64,000 nucleotides of DNA, taken from an uncultured Clostridia bacterium. GTDB taxonomy: Bacteria > Bacillota > Clostridia > Lachnospirales > Anaerotignaceae. Below the pieces are notes generated by a model. It worked only from the letters and a program-made list of their open reading frames with translations. It searched no databases and was not told the origin of the DNA. Position 1 is the stretch's first letter. Each line of letters begins with the position of its first letter. The stretch is taken from the NCBI GenBank assembly GCA_910587735.1, contig CAJUNT010000008.1, forward strand, positions 1 to 64,000. Direction: 5' to 3'. The translations under genes were made by a program, and so were the position numbers. Below, in pieces: positions 9,059 through 17,115 of this stretch.

Positions 9059-10381
9059 TTATTTAGTAATAAAGCAATTTATCAACTAATTATACCACTA
9101 ATTATAGAGCAGATATTAGCTGTTACAGTAGGTATGGCAGATGTTATGATGATTTCAGTAGCAGGAGAAACAGCAGTATCTGGTGTTTCTCTTGTAGATA
9201 TGATAAATGTTTTGATTATCAATATTTTTGCTGCACTTGCCACAGGTGGAGCAGTTGTTTCAGCACAATTTATAGGAAAAAGGGACAGAAAGCAAGCTTG
9301 TTCTTCTGCATATCAACTTTTGCTTATTACTATTATCATTTCTATGTTTGTTATGATAATGATGCTTTTGTTTAAAAGACCCCTTTTAAAATTGCTGTTT
9401 GGAGAAATTGAATCCGATGTTATGGAAAATGCAATTATTTATTTAAATATAACAGCTGTTTCTTATCCATTTTTAGCAATATATAATTCTTGTGCTGCAT
9501 TATTTCGCTCCGTGGGAAATTCAAGGGTTTCTATGGCATTATCATTTTTAATGAATATTATTAATATTGGAGGAAATGCTTTTTTTATATTTTTTCTAAA
9601 TTTAGGTATTGCTGGTGTTGCAATTCCATCTTTAATTGCTCGTTTTTTAGCATCTATTATTATATTATATTTGATTTGTAATTCTAAAAATCAGATATAT
9701 ATTGATCCAAAATTAAAAATAAAGTTAGATAGCACTATGATTAAAAAAATATTACATATTGGTATACCAAATGGTTTAGAAAATGGATTATTTCAGTTAG
9801 GTAGAGTGTTAGTTGTTGGTATTATTGCTAGTTTTGGCACAGTACAAATTGCTGCGAATGCGGTAGCAAATAATATAGATTCTATGGGATGTATACCAGG
9901 ACAGGCAATCAGTCTTGCTATGATTACTGTTATTGGGCAATGTGTTGGAGCAGGAGATTATAAACAATCTGAATATTACACTAAAAAATTGATGAAAATA
10001 TCATACGCTTTTACATCTTCTATTAATGCCCTAATTATTTTGGTATTGCCATTGCTTTTAGCAATATATCATTTATCTGATGATACATTAGAATTAGCAC
10101 AAATATTGATATGGATACATTGTGGTTGCGCTATATTTTTATGGCCAGCATCATTTACATTACCAAATGCCTTACGTGCAGCAAATGATGTAAAATTTAC
10201 AATGATTGCTTCTATTGCTTCCATGTGGATATTCCGTATTATGACAAGTTATATTCTTGGAAAATTTATGGGAATGGGTGCGATTGGTGTATGGATTGGC
10301 ATGATTTTAGACTGGATATTTCGCATTATTTGCTTTATGTGGAGATACTGTTCAGGAAAATGGAAACTACATGAAATATAA
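8984..10381 (+). CDS. MATE-family multidrug/metabolite efflux transporter
   Basis: Predicted inner-membrane antiporter of 465 residues (451 if translation starts at the duplicated ATG 9026) with about twelve hydrophobic segments, the usual size of the MATE (NorM/DinF-like) family. Typical signatures include QLIIPLIIEQILAVTVGMAD at the first helix, the pore-lining GMADVMMIS, and FRSVGNSR in the first half, with related motifs after about residue 250. As the last gene of the operon, coupled by an ATGA overlap to the CobI-like gene, it may export the product of the upstream enzymes or a toxic intermediate. That role is inferred from position; family membership is clear. A strong inverted repeat about 85 bases downstream probably ends the transcript. 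Confidence 0.93.
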   Translation: MSESVEMKQKEGIVMSESVEMKQKELFSNKAIYQLIIPLIIEQILAVTVGMADVMMISVAGETAVSGVSLVDMINVLIINIFAALATGGAVVSAQFIGKRDRKQACSSAYQLLLITIIISMFVMIMMLLFKRPLLKLLFGEIESDVMENAIIYLNITAVSYPFLAIYNSCAALFRSVGNSRVSMALSFLMNIINIGGNAFFIFFLNLGIAGVAIPSLIARFLASIIILYLICNSKNQIYIDPKLKIKLDSTMIKKILHIGIPNGLENGLFQLGRVLVVGIIASFGTVQIAANAVANNIDSMGCIPGQAISLAMITVIGQCVGAGDYKQSEYYTKKLMKISYAFTSSINALIILVLPLLLAIYHLSDDTLELAQILIWIHCGCAIFLWPASFTLPNALRAANDVKFTMIASIASMWIFRIMTSYILGKFMGMGAIGVWIGMILDWIFRIICFMWRYCSGKWKLHEI

Positions 10382-10465
10382 ATATAAAATTTAATATTTT
10401 GTGTAATTATGTTATACTGATGAAAGTAGTAAAATCAATATTTTACTATCTGCCAAAAAATCAAT

Positions 10466-10518
10466 ATATCCTCTAAATTGACGTAATTTTATATATAATA
10501 TGCCGATTTAGAGGATAT
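10466..10518 (+). terminator. long inverted repeat, probable operon terminator
   Basis: ATATCCTCTAAATTG (10466-10480) pairs with CGATTTAGAGGATAT (10504-10518) across 23 bases, with a short T-tract after it. A second perfect stem, AGTAAAAT/ATTTTACT with a 4-base loop, lies at 10427-10446, and TATACT at 10413-10418 could be a -10 box. A short independent RNA is therefore possible, but the simplest reading is the end of the MATE operon. Confidence 0.55.
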
Positions 10519-10544
10519 TTTGTATTATAAATTAATATAGAAAA

Positions 10545-11075
10545 TGTTCAGTAGCTATATTAACAGTTTTATTTCTTGGACTATTTTTTGTAGTACCTTT
10601 AGAAGATTACACAGTAGAAACACAATCAAACGTAACAAATATAAAAGAAATACTATTTTTGCATGGATTTCCTGATTATTTTAAAGAAGCAGCAATAGCA
10701 CTTAGCACTTTCACCTATTGTTATTTTCTTTCTTATTTTTCAAAAAATATATTTAAAACTATCAAAGCATTGCGTATACTTATTTTGGACTTGTATGTTT
10801 TTTAACTGGTATAAATGTAGAATTTATGCCTGTGGGTAATCATATTGGCAGTACCATTGCACAATTATCGTATCATTGAATATTGATACCAGTAGAAGAA
10901 ATTATGGAACTATGACAGCTACATTTTTATTACCTTTAGCTATGTGAGCTTGTGAAACGCTAGGAGATTCATTTGATATTGTGTTTTGGAAAGAGAACAG
11001 CAAGTTCAGATATATTAGATTACATTGGATTAAATAAATCTGAAAAGGATGTATTTATACAGGTAACAGTGTTTT
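10545..11075 (+). pseudogene. remnant of DUF1538 membrane protein and PII-like coding sequence
   Basis: Broken reading frames give hydrophobic pieces resembling DUF1538 transporters: VLFLGLFFVVPLEDYTV, then after a frameshift LSPIVIFFLIFQK, then FLTGINVEFMPVGNHIGSTI, then after a stop TATFLLPLAM and ACETLGDSFDIVF. Near the end, RTASSDILDYIGLNKSEKD resembles the T-loop region of PII-like proteins that often accompany DUF1538 genes. Several stops and frameshifts, and a missing middle section, make it non-functional. The family call is by memory of motif patterns and is moderately secure; the broken state is plain. Confidence 0.5.
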
Positions 11076-11194
11076 AAGGCAAGGGATAAAGGATAGATCT
11101 AAAAATAAAGATGAAAATAGCCAATGGTCAGAATGTTTATGAAATAAGAAACTGACGAATGTTTGAATATACAAATCTAAAAAAATTGAGAATG

Positions 11195-11460
11195 TTAAGT
11201 AAATAATGAAGGAAATGAAAAAGAAGAATTACAATGAAACTTAGCAAAAAGAGTCATGGTTAAATCTACCATTTCTAAAGAGCGAGATACAACATATGTT
11301 TTTCTTCTGAATCGTGCAAACCAATGTCTTTGACGAGAATTATTTCTTTCAATAGAATGTACATACTTTTTATTTTGTAGCAACAGTCCTTTTGGGATAA
11401 TTTCTGTATATGGTTTCCATTAATCTGTAATATAAATTCTTACAATCCACTTTTTTAATC
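11195..11460 (-). mobile_element. IS1-family transposase remnant
   Basis: On the minus strand the frame reads WIVRIYITD, then a TAA stop, then WKPYTEIIPKG and HSIERNNSRQRHWFARFRRK through SRSLEMVDLTMTLFAKFH. This is the C-terminal half of an IS1-type DDE transposase: the YxTD-WxPY segment, the ENxxxxRH catalytic-Glu helix and the RKT-xxxSRS end. One internal stop (GAT TAA TGG) breaks it, the N-terminal half is missing, and no terminal inverted repeats were found. It is an inactive fossil insertion. Confidence 0.72.
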
Positions 11461-11494
11461 TTTGGAGTAATCAAGAAAAATCAAAAATAACCAG

Positions 11495-11952
11495 TGTAAA
11501 AAAGAATTACACAGAATTCCTAGGGTACAGAATAAAAGTCCGAAAGAAAAAATGTATCAAAATTAACAAAAAAAGCTAAAAAGAGCGTACAGTAGAAAAT
11601 AAAGAAACAAGTAAAAATATTGCAAAAAGAAAGAGCAGTAGAAAACATTCTGAAACTAAATAAAATTATAGTTGGAGAGCACAGCTATTATGCATATGCA
11701 ACAATGGTTAGTGAAGATTTTGCACGAATAAATTATAATCTATCTAAGTGTTTAAAACGTCGCCTGAAAAGTCTAATACTAAAAACGAAAAAGAAGAAAT
11801 GCAAAAAGAAGAAAATAGAAAAAAAGGGATATAAAACAAGAGAATATTTAAAGAGATACGACAAATATCAAGAAAAACCACAAATTCTATTAGGAATTTA
11901 TAGATGCCCTCTATATGGAATAGCCACAAGAACACCCTATATGTTTAAGTAG
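11495..11952 (+). mobile_element. group II intron reverse transcriptase/maturase remnant
   Basis: A decayed C-terminal part of an intron-encoded protein. TEFLGYRIKVRKKK (from about 11505) is the family's EFLGF-K element at the end of the reverse transcriptase. After a stop and a frameshift near 11620 the frame continues with LNKIIVGEHSYYAYATMV and SEDFARINYNLSKCLKRRL, typical of the maturase (domain X) region, and ends with YRCPLYGIATRTPYMF, matching the usual PIYGIKTRTP stretch. The catalytic YADD half is absent and no intron domain V hairpin was seen. It lies next to the IS1 fossil, so the spot has taken repeated insertions. Confidence 0.65.
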
Positions 11953-11971
11953 GAAATATGCAACTATTGAA

Positions 11972-11997
11972 AAGAGTTCGTTTTTTAACGAACTCTT
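11972..11997. terminator. perfect 9-bp hairpin between the fossil region and the NMO gene
   Basis: AAGAGTTCG (11972-11980) pairs perfectly with CGAACTCTT (11989-11997) around an 8-base T-rich loop. It lies 20 bases beyond the stop of the minus-strand gene ending at 12017 and has a TTTTC tract in that direction, so it probably terminates that gene. Confidence 0.65.
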
Positions 11998-12016
11998 AAT
12001 TTATTTAATATATCAA

Positions 12017-13081
12017 TTATTGATTTAATTCTTCTATAATTTGCTTTACTGTTGTAATTTTATCTACTTTGTAAGCATTTGCGCCACAAAACAATAAAGA
12101 ATCTTTTGTGTTTCCCTTTGCTGCACGAATCAAAGCCTCCGTAATACAATATGGCGTAGTAGCAGGATTGCATTTTTCCAAACAACGATAGCATTTTGTA
12201 ATGTTTTCTTTTTCATTTTTTCTTAATTCCACAAATGGATTATTGATTGCACGACCAGGCATACCAACAGGACTTTTGACGATGGTAATATCTTCTTTTT
12301 TTGCTGCAACATATGCCATTTTATATTCTATATCAGCATCACATTCTTCTGTTGCTACAAAACGGGTTGCCATTTGCACACCATCACATCCTAAATTTAT
12401 ATAGTGGTCAATATCATTTCTATCATATACGCCACCAGCAAATATAACAGGAAAAGCGCGATTATATTTTTGTTCAAATCCTTTTATATAACTAATGATA
12501 TTTTTCACTTCTTCATCATAATATTTATCTTCTTTTTCTAACCAAGAAAGGAGTTCTTTTTCTGAAAAACCTAAGTGACCACCTGCTTTTGGACCTTCAA
12601 TTACAACAAAATCAGGCATACGTTTTTCTTTTTTGTCCCAACGATGTAACAAAACCTTTGCAGCTTTTTCAGAGGAAACAATAGGAGCAAATTTAATTGA
12701 AGCAGTTCCTATTAAATCAGGCAGTTCCATAGGTAAGCCTGCTCCAGAAATAATGATATCAGCACCATTTTCAATACAGCAACTTACATAATCTGAATAA
12801 TGAGTAGCTGCTCTCATAATATTTACACCAATAATACCACCATTAGAAATTTCTTTTGCTTTTTTTATATGATAAGCAAGTGATTTTAAATTTGTTTCTA
12901 TTGTATTTGTTAAAAAATCATTTGATAAAAAACCTGGTTGAGCGGCAGAAATGACACCAATAGCCCCTTCTTTTGCGACAGCTCCAGCTAATGAGGAAAG
13001 ACTGATACCTACTCCCATACCTCCTTGTATAATTGGAACAGGTATAGTTAAATCTCCAATATGAAGTGGTTTTAACTTCAT
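12017..13081 (-). CDS. nitronate monooxygenase / FabK-family flavoprotein
   Basis: A 354-residue FMN-dependent TIM-barrel protein of the NMO/enoyl-ACP reductase II family. PIIQGGMGVGISLSSLAGAV at the N-terminus, IISGAGLP, VIEGPKAGGHLGFS near residues 170-185 and GCDGVQMATRF near 240-250 are the usual flavin and phosphate contacts. It is about 40 residues longer than the operon's FabK, with a Cys-rich insert (CYRCLEKCNPATTPYC) near 300-315. It is divergently oriented to fabT. It may oxidise nitronates or act as a second reductase in lipid metabolism; sequence alone does not decide. AAAGGGGTG gives a good ribosome site 8 bases before the ATG. Confidence 0.82.
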   Translation of the reverse strand: MKLKPLHIGDLTIPVPIIQGGMGVGISLSSLAGAVAKEGAIGVISAAQPGFLSNDFLTNTIETNLKSLAYHIKKAKEISNGGIIGVNIMRAATHYSDYVSCCIENGADIIISGAGLPMELPDLIGTASIKFAPIVSSEKAAKVLLHRWDKKEKRMPDFVVIEGPKAGGHLGFSEKELLSWLEKEDKYYDEEVKNIISYIKGFEQKYNRAFPVIFAGGVYDRNDIDHYINLGCDGVQMATRFVATEECDADIEYKMAYVAAKKEDITIVKSPVGMPGRAINNPFVELRKNEKENITKCYRCLEKCNPATTPYCITEALIRAAKGNTKDSLLFCGANAYKVDKITTVKQIIEELNQ

Positions 13082-13105
13082 GATATAGACACCCCTTTAT
13101 ATAAA

Positions 13106-13128
13106 CATATAGTTTTTATAACTATGTG
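13106..13128. promoter_or_regulatory. imperfect palindrome upstream of the NMO gene
   Basis: An inverted repeat of CATATAGTT and AACTATGTG lies just upstream of the NMO gene in the 333-base divergent region and could be an operator. It does not resemble the FabT box. The rest of 13129-13339 is featureless AT-rich DNA. Confidence 0.3.
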
Positions 13129-13339
13129 ATGTAGATTTAATATTATTATATAAAAAATATATTACAAATAAAATTTATTGTCAATATATATTATATAAAT
13201 TGTTGTTTTTTTATAAAAATGGTAATGATGGAATCAGCTTACTATTAAATTTGTAGAAAATATTTAATATAAAAAAGAATATATTGCATAATGACTAAAA
13301 ATTTTTTTTGAATTAGCTGTATTATTTTCAGAATAAAGA

Positions 13340-13368
13340 TTGACGTATGAAAAAAAGTATCATATACT
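13340..13368 (+). promoter_or_regulatory. fab operon promoter
   Basis: TTGACG (13340-13345), a 17-base spacer and TATACT (13363-13368) form a near-consensus vegetative promoter. The ribosome site of fabT follows about 35 bases later. Confidence 0.8.
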
Positions 13369-13383
13369 TTGATTATCAAAGTA
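13365..13383. promoter_or_regulatory. FabT-type operator overlapping the -10 box
   Basis: TACTTTGA and TCAAAGTA flank TTA, giving the 19-bp palindrome core TTTGATTATCAAA, the site known for FabT of streptococci and lactococci. It covers the -10 box of the promoter in front of a MarR-family gene and the whole FASII operon, so binding should block transcription. Confidence 0.85.
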
Positions 13384-13414
13384 TTTGGTACGCAATGGAA
13401 TTAAGGAGGCAAAT

Positions 13415-13855
13415 ATGGAAGAAACTCTAAACGTAGTCAATACTTTGCTAGTAGATACATTCAATAATATATTAACAATAGAACAAAACGCCTTAAAAAA
13501 AGAAAAAATTTTTGATGTTTCTGTGGCAGAAGTACATACTATTGAAGCTATTGGTATGTATCAAACAAAAAGTATGAGTGAAGTCGCAAAAAATTTACAA
13601 ATTACAGTAGGTACATTAACAGTTGCTATTAACAATTTGGTAAAAAAGGGTTATGTAGAAAGATTTCGTTGTCAATCTGATAAGCGTGTAGTGTTAATAA
13701 AATTGACAAAAAAAGGAAAATTATTATATAGAGTACATGAACAATTTCATAAAAATGTAGTAAAAGCAACAATTAGTGGTCTTACGAAGCAAGAAAGAGA
13801 AGTGCTTTGCCAAACTTTAATAAAACTAAATATATATTTGCAAAAATATTTTTAA
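13415..13855 (+). CDS. fabT: MarR-family fatty-acid biosynthesis repressor FabT
   Basis: A 146-residue winged-helix protein of the MarR family, the expected length. The start is ATG 13415 because AAGGAGG at 13403-13409 sits 5 bases before it; the open frame extends upstream to 13385 without a ribosome site. The helix-turn-helix is SMSEVAKNLQITVGTLTVAI, followed by the wing FRCQSDKRVVLIKLTKKG. As first gene of the fab operon behind a consensus FabT palindrome it should be the autoregulatory repressor of fatty-acid synthesis. In known systems FabT uses long-chain acyl-ACP as co-repressor; that mechanism here is inferred. Confidence 0.9.
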   Translation: MEETLNVVNTLLVDTFNNILTIEQNALKKEKIFDVSVAEVHTIEAIGMYQTKSMSEVAKNLQITVGTLTVAINNLVKKGYVERFRCQSDKRVVLIKLTKKGKLLYRVHEQFHKNVVKATISGLTKQEREVLCQTLIKLNIYLQKYF

Positions 13856-13873
13856 AATTAAGGGAGAAAAAAT

Positions 13874-14845
13874 ATGATTTTTTCAAAAATTAAATCTACT
13901 GGTTATTATGTTCCTGAAAAAATCATTACGAACAATATACTTTCTCAGTATGTTGATACAAGTGATGAATGGATACGTTCTCGCAGTGGTATAAAAAAAC
14001 GACATTTTTCAGAAGGAGAAAATACATCAGATATTGCGGCGAAAGCTGCTTTGGACATTTTAAAAAATGGTAATATCAATCCATTAGATATTGATTTAAT
14101 CATTGTTGCAACCGTTTCACCAGATTATACAACACCTTCTGTAGCATGTTTAGTGCAATCAAAAATAGGTGCTTCTAATGCTGTTGCATTTGATTTAAAT
14201 GCAGCTTGTTCAGGTTTTATTTTTGCTGTCAGTACAGCAGATAAATTTATTAAAACAGGCATTTATAGAAATGCATTAGTAATTGGCGCTGAAGTGTTAT
14301 CAAAGCATTTAGACTTTAAGGATAGAGGTACTTGTGTATTATTTGGTGATGGTTCAGGTGGCGTGTTTTTAGAAAATGCAGAAGAAGGAGGTATTTTAGC
14401 GGAAGAAATGGGCAGTGATGGTAATAGAGGCATGTCTTTAACTTGTGCAGAAAAGAAGGCTTCTCATATATTTAATAATGAAGCAGAAGAAGAAGATAAT
14501 TTTTTGCATATGGACGGTAGGGCAATATTTGATTTTGCTACAAGGCAGACACCAAAGTGTATATTGAATTTGATAGAAAAGTCGGGCATTGCTTCTGAGA
14601 AATTAAAGTATATTATACCTCATCAGGCAAATGCTCGTATTGTAGAAATTATATCTAGAAAAACAAAAATTCCTTTAGAAAAGTTTTATATGAATATTTC
14701 TGAATATAGTAATACCTCTGCTGCAACAATTCCCATTGCATTAAATGAAATGATGCAAAAGGGATTATTGCAGAAAGGAGATTATATATTAATGGCAGGT
14801 TTTGGCGGTGGGCTTACATGGGGCGGGCTGCTTATAAAAATCTGA
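13874..14845 (+). CDS. fabH: 3-oxoacyl-ACP synthase III
   Basis: KAS III, 323 residues, condenses acetyl-CoA (or a branched primer) with malonyl-ACP to start each fatty acid. The Cys-His-Asn triad is visible: AACSGF near 113, PHQANAR near 250 and YSNTSAAT near 278. TSDEWIRSRSGIKKR at the N-terminus and the C-terminal GFGGGLTWGG are family hallmarks. It starts 18 bases after fabT with a GGGAG ribosome site and is followed by acpP after 29 bases. Being next to the regulator, the initiating step is well placed for repression control. Confidence 0.96.
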   Translation: MIFSKIKSTGYYVPEKIITNNILSQYVDTSDEWIRSRSGIKKRHFSEGENTSDIAAKAALDILKNGNINPLDIDLIIVATVSPDYTTPSVACLVQSKIGASNAVAFDLNAACSGFIFAVSTADKFIKTGIYRNALVIGAEVLSKHLDFKDRGTCVLFGDGSGGVFLENAEEGGILAEEMGSDGNRGMSLTCAEKKASHIFNNEAEEEDNFLHMDGRAIFDFATRQTPKCILNLIEKSGIASEKLKYIIPHQANARIVEIISRKTKIPLEKFYMNISEYSNTSAATIPIALNEMMQKGLLQKGDYILMAGFGGGLTWGGLLIKI

Positions 14846-14874
14846 ATAAACAATTATTTTAAGGAGGAACAGAA

Positions 14875-15099
14875 ATGGAAGTATTAGAAAAAATCAAAGA
14901 AATTATTGCTGAGCAAACAGGAAAGGATATTGCTGAAATTACACCAGAAACAAATGTTATGGAAGATTTAGAAGCGGACAGTTTAGATTTATTTCAAATT
15001 ATCAATGATATTGAAGATGAATTTGATGTAAAAATCGAAAATACAGATGAAATTAAAACAGTTGCTGATGTTGTAAAAATGGTAGAAGATAATCAATAA
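14875..15099 (+). CDS. acpP: acyl carrier protein
   Basis: A 74-residue acidic four-helix carrier, normal length for AcpP. Serine in EADSLDLFQ (near residue 38) is the 4'-phosphopantetheine attachment site; the usual Leu-Asp after Ser is kept. It holds the growing acyl chain for the enzymes encoded on either side. AAGGAGG precedes the ATG. Its place between fabH and fabK in the operon supports its being the fatty-acid carrier and not one for a secondary metabolite. Confidence 0.96.
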   Translation: MEVLEKIKEIIAEQTGKDIAEITPETNVMEDLEADSLDLFQIINDIEDEFDVKIENTDEIKTVADVVKMVEDNQ

Positions 15100-15133
15100 T
15101 AAACATACAGCAAAGGATAAGGAGAACAAACTT

Positions 15134-16075
15134 ATGTATGGAAATATTTGCGAAATGCTTGGAATAGAATATCCTATTATACAAGGTGCTATGGCATGGA
15201 TTTCTACTCCGGAATTAGTTGCAGCAGTATCAAATGCAGGCGGTTTGGGAGTTTTGGCAACAGGTCATTTAGATGGTGAGGGTTGTCGTGAAGCAATTCA
15301 TAAATTAAAAGAAATGACAGACCGTCCTTATGCAGTAAATATTATGCTACTATCTGCTTATGCAGAAGATATTGCAAAAGTACTTTGTGAGGAAAAAGTT
15401 CCTGTAATAACAACAGGTGCAGGAAGTACAATTACGCATTTAAAGGCTTTTCAAGAAATGGGCGCAAAAGTAATTCCTGTTATTCCTTCCGTAGCAATTG
15501 CGAAACGTTTTGCAAAAGATGGTGTGAATGCTGTAATAGCAGAAGGTATGGAATCTGGCGGGCATATTGGAAAAACAACAACAATGGCACTTGTACCACA
15601 AGTTGTAGATGCTGTTGATATTCCAGTAATTGCAGCAGGTGGTATTGCAGATGGCAGAGGTATGGCAGCAGCAACTATGTTAGGTGCTTCAGGTTTTCAG
15701 CTTGGTACAAGATTTCTTGTTGCAAGGGAATGTATAGTACATCCTAATTTTAAACAGAGAATATTAAAAGCAAAAGATATTGATACAACCACAACAGGTA
15801 TGTCTACTGGTCATCCTGTTCGTGTCATTAGAAATAAAATGGCAAGAGCCTATGAAGCATTAGAAAAACAAAATGCACCTGCTGAAAAATTAGAAGAATT
15901 AGGCAGAGGTGCTTTAAGAAAAGCCGTTCATGATGGAGATATCGAAAATGGTTCTGTTATGTCTGGTCAAATTGCAGGGTTAGTAAATAAAGAGCAAACT
16001 GCAAAAGAAATTATTGAAGAACTTTACAGCGAATATTCTACTATTATGAAAGACGCTATAAAATTCATGAGATAA
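15134..16075 (+). CDS. fabK: enoyl-ACP reductase II (FMN-dependent)
   Basis: A 313-residue FMN enzyme that reduces trans-2-enoyl-ACP with NAD(P)H, the last step of each elongation cycle. PIIQGAMAWISTPELVAAVS at the N-terminus, EGMESGGHIGKTTTM near 137-151 and ASGFQLGTRFL near 186-196 are the FabK signatures. No fabI-type reductase is seen in the window, so this probably serves the pathway; FabK enzymes are known to be insensitive to triclosan. It is shorter than its paralogue at 12017-13081 and lacks the Cys-rich insert. A 27-base hairpin follows its stop. Confidence 0.94.
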   Translation: MYGNICEMLGIEYPIIQGAMAWISTPELVAAVSNAGGLGVLATGHLDGEGCREAIHKLKEMTDRPYAVNIMLLSAYAEDIAKVLCEEKVPVITTGAGSTITHLKAFQEMGAKVIPVIPSVAIAKRFAKDGVNAVIAEGMESGGHIGKTTTMALVPQVVDAVDIPVIAAGGIADGRGMAAATMLGASGFQLGTRFLVARECIVHPNFKQRILKAKDIDTTTTGMSTGHPVRVIRNKMARAYEALEKQNAPAEKLEELGRGALRKAVHDGDIENGSVMSGQIAGLVNKEQTAKEIIEELYSEYSTIMKDAIKFMR

Positions 16076-16088
16076 CGAAAAATATTTT

Positions 16089-16115
16089 AGCAAGGGGAGC
16101 ATATGCTCCCTTGCT
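16089..16115 (+). other. intercistronic GC-rich hairpin between fabK and fabD
   Basis: AGCAAGGGGAGCA pairs with TGCTCCCTTGCT with one bulged G. It is unusually GC-rich for this DNA. No T-run follows, so it is unlikely to be a normal terminator and may be an mRNA stability or processing element. Confidence 0.6.
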
Positions 16116-16170
16116 TATCATTATCATAAAATGTCGAAATAAAAAACAATTTAAAAATAGGAGAAAAATC

Positions 16171-17100
16171 ATGAAAACAGCTTTTTTATTTAGTGGACAA
16201 GGTGCTCAATATGTCGGTATGGGAAAAGAGTTGCAAAAACAATACGTTTGTGCAAAAGAAATATTTCAAAGGGCAGATGATGCTTTGGGTTTTTCTCTTA
16301 GCGATATATGTTTTGAGCAGGAAGAAAAATTGAATCAAACAGAATTTACGCAACCAGCTATATTAACTATGAGTATAGCAGCATTATCATGCTTGATAGA
16401 AAAAGGAATCAAACCAGATTATGTAGCTGGTTTGAGTTTAGGAGAATACAGTGCATATACAGCAAGTGGCATATTTCATTTTGAGGACGCTGTAAAGTTG
16501 GTACAAAAAAGGGGACGTTTTATGACAGAAGCTGTACCCGAGGGTAAAGGCAGTATGTATGCTATTATTGGTATGGAAAGGGAGCAAGTAGAAAATATTT
16601 GTAAAGAATATAGCCAATATGGTTTTGTAGCACCTGCAAATTATAATGCTCCAGGACAAATTGTTATTGCTGGTGAAACAGAAATCACTACAAAGGCAGC
16701 AGCGGCAGCAAAAGAAAAAGGTGCAAAAATAGTATCAAAATTGAATGTGAGTGGTCCATTCCATACAGCATTATTAAAATCTGCATCAGAAAAATTAGCA
16801 CAAGAATTAAATCAATTACAATTACATACTATGAACATACCTGTTATTACAAATGTAACTGGGCAAGAAGTTGAAAATAATGAGGATATTATTCCTCTTT
16901 TAATAAAGCAAGTTATGAGTCCTGTAAAATGGGAAGAAACAATAATGACATTATCAAAAAAAGGTGTTGATACATTTATAGAAATTGGTCCTGGAAAGAC
17001 ATTGAGTGGATTTGTAAAGAGAACTATAAAAGGAGTGACAATATTAAATGTAGAAAACCAAAAAACATTAGAAAAGGCAGTAGAAAAATTATTAATATAA
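16171..17100 (+). CDS. fabD: malonyl-CoA:ACP transacylase
   Basis: Transfers malonyl from CoA to ACP. The start is ATG 16171, with AGGAG 8 bases upstream; the open frame runs back to 16111 but that stretch lies over the hairpin and lacks a ribosome site. This gives 309 residues, the usual length. FLFSGQGAQYVGMGKEL opens the protein, the nucleophile Ser is in GLSLGEYSA near residue 90 (His of the common GHSLGE is Leu here), the catalytic His is in GPFHTALL near 200, and EIGPGKTLSGF lies near the end. It is the fifth gene of the FASII operon. Confidence 0.95.
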   Translation: MKTAFLFSGQGAQYVGMGKELQKQYVCAKEIFQRADDALGFSLSDICFEQEEKLNQTEFTQPAILTMSIAALSCLIEKGIKPDYVAGLSLGEYSAYTASGIFHFEDAVKLVQKRGRFMTEAVPEGKGSMYAIIGMEREQVENICKEYSQYGFVAPANYNAPGQIVIAGETEITTKAAAAAKEKGAKIVSKLNVSGPFHTALLKSASEKLAQELNQLQLHTMNIPVITNVTGQEVENNEDIIPLLIKQVMSPVKWEETIMTLSKKGVDTFIEIGPGKTLSGFVKRTIKGVTILNVENQKTLEKAVEKLLI

Positions 17101-17115
17101 AAACGGAGGAAAAGT

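Noticed and set aside
11395..12000. An intact group II intron
   Set aside because: No domain V hairpin, no YADD motif, and the remaining frame is shifted and stopped.
13129..13339. A small gene in the NMO-fabT interval
   Set aside because: No frame longer than about 25 codons with a ribosome site; base content is plain AT-rich spacer.
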